From JBFLVQ01 sp040758525 (lineage in GTDB: Bacteria > Acidobacteriota > Blastocatellia > Chloracidobacteriales > JADJPF01): a DNA stretch of 10,977 nucleotides. The stretch spans positions 1 through 10,977 of the forward strand of contig JBFLVQ010000291.1 of assembly GCA_040758525.1 (NCBI GenBank), in the 5' to 3' direction. This document shows, piece by piece, positions 7,914 through 10,977 of this stretch. How positions within the stretch are numbered: position 1 is the first letter of the stretch; each line of letters starts with the position of its first letter. The position numbers and the translations under genes are program-made. The notes beneath the pieces were generated by a model that worked only from the letters and a program-made list of their open reading frames with translations, did not search any database and was not told the origin of the DNA.

Positions 7914-8004
7914 CCACTTCGGCAACCATCCAACCATATACCTAGAGATTTAGGCTGATGACTTTGCGCCCTATACTTTCGTAACGGGTTGCCCTAATCG
8001 GTGT
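7914..8004 (-). ncRNA. GEMM-I (cyclic-di-GMP-I) riboswitch aptamer upstream of the histidine kinase
   Basis: Read on the minus strand from 8004 down to 7914, the sequence carries the conserved order of the GEMM-I RNA as I recall it from the family and the V. cholerae Vc2 aptamer. The elements are AGGGCAACC (7995-7987), a hairpin capped by CGAAAG (7981-7976) holding the GAAA tetraloop, GGGCGCAAAG (7971-7962), CAUCAGCCUAA in the second hairpin, and GGUUGCCGAA (7927-7918). Pairings visible: GGCAA with UUGCC (7993-7989 with 7925-7921), CCC with GGG (7988-7986 with 7971-7969), UAC with GUA around GAAA, CAUC with GAUG (7960-7957 with 7930-7927), CCUA with UAGG (7954-7951 with 7944-7941), and an outer CAC/GUG. 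It lies 189 bases before the kinase ATG, on the kinase strand. The GEMM-I family binds cyclic-di-GMP; the direction of control (on or off) is not evident. Confidence 0.88.
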
Positions 8005-8065
8005 ACCACCTATTGCTTTTAACTATCGCTGAATCAAAAATATCGCAAACCACTGGAACAGCTAG

Positions 8066-8093
8066 AGTATAAGTCTGGGAAGATAAAAAGCAA
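8066..8093 (-). promoter_or_regulatory. Candidate promoter for the riboswitch-kinase-regulator transcript
   Basis: On the minus strand TTGCTT (8093-8088) and TATACT (8071-8066) are 16 bases apart, giving a predicted start near 8059. This places the whole GEMM-I aptamer in the leader, starting about 55 bases in. It is the best match in the region to a housekeeping promoter on this strand, but it is unproven. Confidence 0.45.
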
Positions 8094-8112
8094 GGGGTTT
8101 TTTCGCATCTTC
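8079..8112. repeat. Inverted repeat between divergent promoters (possible operator)
   Basis: GAAGAT (8079-8084) and ATCTTC (8107-8112) are perfect inverted arms. Inside them A5 (8085-8089) faces T6 (8098-8103). The element overlaps the -35 box of the kinase promoter candidate and lies 10 bases from the -35 box of the hpt promoter candidate, so a bound regulator could affect both. It lacks the spacing needed to be a clean terminator in either direction. Confidence 0.3.
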
Positions 8113-8121
8113 TCAATGGGA

Positions 8122-8151
8122 TTGACACTGATAGAAGGCTTCCAATATAGT
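8122..8151 (+). promoter_or_regulatory. hpt: Candidate promoter for hpt
   Basis: A perfect -35 hexamer TTGACA (8122-8127) and TATAGT (8146-8151) are separated by 18 bases. Predicted start is near 8158, leaving a short leader of about 43 bases before the hpt ATG. GAGG at 8191-8194 is the ribosome binding site, 6 bases from the start. Confidence 0.6.
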
Positions 8152-8200
8152 GCCCTCTTCACAGTTTTAAGATCAAATTCTCGCTAGCAAGAGGATTGTC

Positions 8201-8749
8201 ATGACCGATGCTATCATTTCTGAGTTTCATAATCCTAAACTGCGTGTGCTGCTTGATGCTGAAAAGATTCAGACCCGTATACGTGAACTGGGTGCTCAGG
8301 TTACACATGACTACCAGGATAGAGAACTGCTGCTAATTTGCGTATTGAAAGGTGCTTGCCTCTTTTTAAGTGATCTCATACGCGCTATTGATCTGAACAT
8401 TGCTATCGACTTCATTGCTGTATCAAGCTATGGTGGCGCTTCCAAATCTTCTGGTGAGGTGCGTATTCTTAAAGACTCTGATATGAGCTTAAAGGGAAAA
8501 GATGTGCTGATTGTTGAGGATATTGTTGACACTGGCCTTACGCTCAGTTATTTACAAGATATCTTCCGTCGTCGCGAAGCCAACTCGGTCAAGGTGATTG
8601 CACTACTCGATAAGCCGGAGCGACGTGTACGCCAAGTTGATGTCGCCTACATAGGTTTCGAGATTCCTAACTATTTTGTGGTTGGCTACGGCTTAGACCA
8701 TGCCGAACGTTATCGCAATCTCCCCTTTGTCGGTGTAGTAGAAAATTAA
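8201..8749 (+). CDS. hpt: Hypoxanthine phosphoribosyltransferase
   Basis: This 182-residue type I phosphoribosyltransferase joins hypoxanthine (often also guanine) to PRPP to make IMP or GMP in cytoplasmic purine salvage. The PRPP signature VLIVEDIVDTGLT covers 102-114, with the E106/D107 pair binding ribose hydroxyls and D110 the likely catalytic base. Loop I 'VLKGA' (48-52) contributes the pyrophosphate contact. The flexible loop 'SSYGGASKSSGEV' (75-87) closes over the active site. K138 in 'LLDKPERR' and 'VGYGLDHAERYRNLPFVGVV' (161-180) form the purine pocket. Length and motifs match bacterial Hpt closely. The start at ATG 8201 is supported by GAGG 6 bases upstream. It has its own promoter and is closed by a terminator, so it appears monocistronic; unlike many genomes, no tilS or ftsH neighbour is visible. 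Confidence 0.95.
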   Translation: MTDAIISEFHNPKLRVLLDAEKIQTRIRELGAQVTHDYQDRELLLICVLKGACLFLSDLIRAIDLNIAIDFIAVSSYGGASKSSGEVRILKDSDMSLKGKDVLIVEDIVDTGLTLSYLQDIFRRREANSVKVIALLDKPERRVRQVDVAYIGFEIPNYFVVGYGLDHAERYRNLPFVGVVEN

Positions 8750-8776
8750 TTTAACTAAGCAAAACTAAGTTTGGAA

Positions 8777-8823
8777 AAATAGTAAGAGGCCAGTATCAAA
8801 TATTAGCTGGCCTCTTACTATTT
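8777..8823. terminator. Bidirectional intrinsic terminator between hpt and the hibernation factor gene
   Basis: A perfect 17-bp stem pairs 8777-8793 with 8807-8823 around a 13-base loop. In the minus direction the stem is followed by a strong U-run (TATTTTTCC). In the plus direction the U-run is shorter and interrupted (TTTCT). It serves the two convergent genes on either side. Confidence 0.88.
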
Positions 8824-8843
8824 CTAAAAAATTTCTTGACCTA

Positions 8844-9275
8844 TCAATGTGTTACACAGATCTCACTATCATTAGTTTCGACAAACTCATCATCTTCATC
8901 AGTAGATAGTCTATCACTCAGGTCTTGATAGTCAGACGTATGAGTCTTTACCCGACTACGTTGACGACTAGTATAATTTTGTAACTGTCGCCTCGCTTTA
9001 GCAAAGGCATCACATATTGCTATATAGATATCTTCGTGTGCTATCTGCTGGTTAGGGTGACGGTGTACCACTAATTCTCTACCAGGTAGCGTCAAATCTA
9101 TCTTGATGTAGTAGAGGATTCCTTGTTGATATCTATGCAGAGCTTCAATGGCGATCCGGCAACCAATGATTCTTTGATAAAACTCTGCTAGCTTAGCGGC
9201 TTTGGTACGAATCCTCGCTTCCACGGCAGTGGAATGCGCAACATTGCGAAATGTGATCTGTAACGGTAGTTGCAT
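8844..9275 (-). CDS. HPF/RaiA-family ribosome hibernation factor, short form with acidic tail
   Basis: This 143-residue protein belongs to the HPF/RaiA (sigma-54 modulation / S30EA) family, which binds the decoding region of the 30S subunit and shuts down translation in stationary phase or stress. Residues 1-101 give the beta-alpha-beta-beta-beta-alpha fold: 'MQLPLQITFRNVAHSTAVEA', 'RIRTKAAKLAEFYQRIIGCR', 'IDLTLPGRELVVHRHPNQQI', then 'DIYIAICDAFAKARRQLQNY'. A basic stretch SRQRSRVK (103-110) is followed by an acidic tail with STDEDDEFVETNDSE (124-138). The C-terminal dimerisation domain of long HPF is absent. The start ATG at 9275 has GGAGG (9286-9290, read on minus) 10 bases upstream. Position and fold cannot separate HPF from RaiA, so I give no symbol. 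It is transcribed alone towards hpt. Confidence 0.85.
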   Translation of the reverse strand: MQLPLQITFRNVAHSTAVEARIRTKAAKLAEFYQRIIGCRIAIEALHRYQQGILYYIKIDLTLPGRELVVHRHPNQQIAHEDIYIAICDAFAKARRQLQNYTSRQRSRVKTHTSDYQDLSDRLSTDEDDEFVETNDSEICVTH

Positions 9276-9408
9276 AATAGTTTGACCTCCAATTAGTACG
9301 GTTATTTATAATGTCTTGGTTCTATATGTAGTAGAAATATGCAATGCTCGCAGTTATGCCAATATTCAACGATTCTCCTATTGCACAAGATAGTCCACGA
9401 CCACCAGA

Positions 9409-9425
9409 AACTGAATCGATCAGTT
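9409..9425. repeat. Short inverted repeat in divergent intergenic region
   Basis: AACTGA (9409-9414) and TCAGTT (9420-9425) are perfect inverted arms around ATCGA. This could be an operator half-site pair for a dimeric regulator, but an isolated 6-bp palindrome in 500 AT-rich bases may be chance. Confidence 0.2.
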
Positions 9426-9666
9426 GAAACTTCTCTACATCATTATGGCAAGATTGATAGTTGATTGTTTCCATATTAACCGATAGTCAGTATTGAAATG
9501 TATATATAGCCATACTGCTTTTCTCTGCTGCATATATCTATTAAAGATGCACGCATTATGCCAAATACATATTAAAGCTCTTGCTCTGTTGGTAAGGCAG
9601 AAAGTAGCGATAAAAACCACGTGTGTGTGAAAATTTACTCAAGACACTTACGCAATTTAACTCACT

Positions 9667-9695
9667 TTAATAGCGGGAACAGATTAAGATAAAAT
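9667..9695 (+). promoter_or_regulatory. Weak candidate promoter for the VWA gene
   Basis: TTAATA (9667-9672) and TAAAAT (9690-9695) are 17 bases apart. The -10 box is good and the -35 box matches four of six. It would give a leader of about 90 bases before the ATG at 9793. AT-rich surroundings make chance matches likely. Confidence 0.3.
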
Positions 9696-9792
9696 GTAAT
9701 CAGTTCTAACATTTATTATTTCAGGTGGAACAACAATCATTGCATATTAGTACCATAGATCAGTGTGCCATCAGAAAGGAGTAACAGGAACT

Positions 9793-10530
9793 ATGACAGA
9801 ACAAATATTTCCTCCCATAGATGACGACGCTGCTAATCCTAACTCACAGCCACTAAACTCATCCGTTGAGCCTATTCCCTTGGAGATCGCCTTTGTACTT
9901 GACCGCTCCGGCTCAATGAGCAGTAAGAGACAGGCCACTATTTCAGGATTTAACGAATATCTCAATGACTTGAAACGTCAGCAATGCGAGCACCCAGAAT
10001 TAGGCGAGATTAATTTCACGCTCACACAATTCAATGATGTCGTGACTACTCACTATGCGGGCGTACCAATAGAACACGTAGCGGAGCTTACTGAAAACAA
10101 TTACATTACAGAAGGTAACACAGCTCTTTACGATGCAATTGCACAAGCCATTTATGCAGTTGAGAGGAAGGTTGGAGAATCTGGCAGGAAGGGTAAAACT
10201 AAGATCCAGGTAACCATTCAAACTGATGGTGAAGAGAATAATTCCAGGGAGTTCGACCGTGCACGCATCTTCGCACTAATCCAACAAAAACAGGCTGAGG
10301 GCAATTGGACCTTTACTTACTTAGGTTGTGATATTGATGCCTATGCAGCAGGTAGTGCTATTGGTGTACCATCGGGAAATATCGCTGCCTATACAGCACA
10401 AGACTCGGCGCGGGCAATTGGTAATCTAGGCGGACGTAGTATGACTTTGCGAAGTAGTAGAAACTTGAACAGTAGAAATTTTTATGATGATGACAATGAT
10501 GATACAAACGGGTCTGGCAGAGTGAATTGA
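9793..10530 (+). CDS. VWA (von Willebrand factor A) domain protein, soluble
   Basis: This 245-residue protein is essentially one VWA domain. After a polar N-terminus (1-27) comes 'PLEIAFVLDRSGSMSSKRQA', holding the MIDAS motif D37-x-S39-x-S41. The third and fourth metal-site residues are T110 in 'EGNTALYDAIAQAIYAVE' and D145 in 'VTIQTDGEENNSREFDRARI', so the metal site is complete. 'GNWTFTYLGCDIDAYAAGSA' gives the last core strand. The C-terminus ends in a basic-then-acidic tail (YDDDNDDTNGSGRVN). There is no signal peptide or membrane helix, so it is probably cytoplasmic. I choose ATG 9793, with AAGGAG at 9776-9781 and AGGA at 9786-9789; a GTG at 9763 would add ten residues without a ribosome site. 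Stand-alone VWA proteins of this type often pair with ATPases or kinases, but none is adjacent. Role unknown. Confidence 0.85.
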   Translation: MTEQIFPPIDDDAANPNSQPLNSSVEPIPLEIAFVLDRSGSMSSKRQATISGFNEYLNDLKRQQCEHPELGEINFTLTQFNDVVTTHYAGVPIEHVAELTENNYITEGNTALYDAIAQAIYAVERKVGESGRKGKTKIQVTIQTDGEENNSREFDRARIFALIQQKQAEGNWTFTYLGCDIDAYAAGSAIGVPSGNIAAYTAQDSARAIGNLGGRSMTLRSSRNLNSRNFYDDDNDDTNGSGRVN

Positions 10531-10550
10531 TTATTGGCGGTCTATCATAA

Positions 10551-10977
10551 TTAATAGCTGGCTTGTCGTACGATCTCTACAGAACAAGATGCATGTGAAG
10601 CTACTCGTTGTGCAATGGAGCCAAGCAGAAACTTTGATAAACCATGTCGGCTATGTGTGCCTATAAGTATTAGATCTGCACCCCATTGATTGGCCTCATC
10701 GATTATTTCTTCTGCGATTTGGCCCTGTCTAACAATATGAGTCACTTTCAGTCCATGCTCTTGCAGTAACGTAGCAGCATTAGCTGCTATCTTTTCTGCA
10801 ACCTGCCGGGCTTCCTCTATTACCTTGGCTGGTACAGGCGGATAATATATATCCATTGTCAGATAACTTATTGGGAAGTGTTCCATTACTGTTAATACAC
10901 GAAATTCGCTGTCTGGCGGCCACTGGTATCTGATAGCTTCCTGGACACTAGCATCTCCAAAAGATGATCCATCAGTA
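10551..10977 (-). CDS. Universal stress protein (UspA-like), 5' end beyond right edge
   Basis: The frame stays open to the window edge, so the Met at 10886 is internal and not the start. The first visible residues are TDGSSFGDASVQEAIRYQ, the start of a Usp domain just after the first strand (usually ...D-G-S). 'FRVLTVMEHFP' is the second strand. The rest shows 'AKVIEEARQVAEKIAANAAT', 'VTHIVRQGQIAEEIIDEANQ', 'WGADLILIGTHSRHGLSKFL' and LGSIAQRVASHASCSVEIVR. The Usp nucleotide motif G-2x-G-9x-G-S/T is imperfect: the first glycine (GTHS) and LGS are present, but the second glycine is Ser, so ATP binding is uncertain. About 141 residues are visible, and only a few N-terminal ones should be missing. 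It converges with the VWA gene at only 20 bases and no terminator lies between them. Confidence 0.88.
   Translation of the reverse strand, partial: TDGSSFGDASVQEAIRYQWPPDSEFRVLTVMEHFPISYLTMDIYYPPVPAKVIEEARQVAEKIAANAATLLQEHGLKVTHIVRQGQIAEEIIDEANQWGADLILIGTHSRHGLSKFLLGSIAQRVASHASCSVEIVRQASY

Larger units (their letters stand above)
9276..9792. other. AT-rich divergent intergenic region, no convincing gene
   Basis: About 500 bases separate the hibernation factor gene (minus) and the VWA gene (plus). The only open frame of note, on the minus strand at 9435-9620, starts with GTG, lacks a ribosome binding site and encodes an unremarkable Cys/Trp/Ile-rich peptide, so I do not call it. The region contains a short inverted repeat at 9409-9425 and a possible VWA promoter at 9667-9695. 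On the minus strand a TATAAA (9310-9305) could be the -10 box of the hibernation gene, but no good -35 box accompanies it. Confidence 0.4.

Noticed and set aside
9435..9620. 61-codon minus-strand open frame in the intergenic region
   Set aside because: It starts with GTG, has no ribosome binding site, and its composition (Cys, Trp, Ile, scattered basic residues) looks like translated AT-rich non-coding DNA.
9723..9748. Sigma-54-like GG...GC element upstream of the VWA gene (TGGAAC...TTGCA)
   Set aside because: GG and GC are 13 bases apart, where sigma-54 promoters require 10.
1..10977. CRISPR arrays, tRNA or rRNA genes, insertion sequences
   Set aside because: I saw no regularly spaced direct repeats, no cloverleaf with a T-loop (GGTTCRA) signature, no rRNA motifs, and no transposase-like frame or paired terminal inverted repeats.

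Overview
The window carries eight genes that can be supported, two of them cut by the window edges, plus one structured RNA. It looks like a chromosomal segment of a Gram-negative bacterium. The large TonB-dependent receptor, with an N-terminal carboxypeptidase-regulatory-like domain and an 'ELRGQVTDASGAVIPGA' opening, is of the type greatly expanded in Acidobacteriota, and moderate-to-low GC would fit an atypical member of that phylum. This taxonomic guess is an inference, and I cannot name a genus.

Layout, left to right. A 5' portion of a sigma-70 region-2-like protein runs off the left edge on the minus strand (1-300). A RimJ/RimL-like GNAT acetyltransferase follows on the plus strand (656-1177). 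Next is the 1066-residue receptor (1421-4621), with a good promoter about 120 bases upstream of its start. A strong bidirectional terminator (4655-4692) separates it from a convergent two-component operon on the minus strand: a membrane HAMP-PAS-PAS-GAF histidine kinase (5356-7725) and a NarL/FixJ response regulator (4727-5359), overlapping by ATGA.

The most interesting object is in the 475-base gap upstream of the kinase. On the minus strand, 7914-8004 matches the GEMM-I cyclic-di-GMP riboswitch aptamer in its conserved core (GGGCAACC, a CGAAAG tetraloop, GGGCGCAAAG, GCCUA, GGUUGCCGAA). A plausible promoter precedes it, and a 186-base leader with alternative pairings lies between it and the kinase start. 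The two-component operon is therefore probably controlled by cyclic-di-GMP at the RNA level. A divergent promoter in the same gap serves hpt (hypoxanthine phosphoribosyltransferase, 8201-8749).

A second perfect-stem bidirectional terminator (8777-8823) separates hpt from a convergent ribosome-hibernation factor of the HPF/RaiA family (8844-9275). After an AT-rich gap of about 500 bases come a soluble VWA-domain protein (9793-10530, plus) and a convergent universal stress protein that runs off the right edge (10551-10977, minus). The right half has a stress/signalling flavour (hibernation factor, universal stress protein, VWA, sensor kinase), but these genes are in separate transcription units and nothing in the sequence proves a shared pathway.
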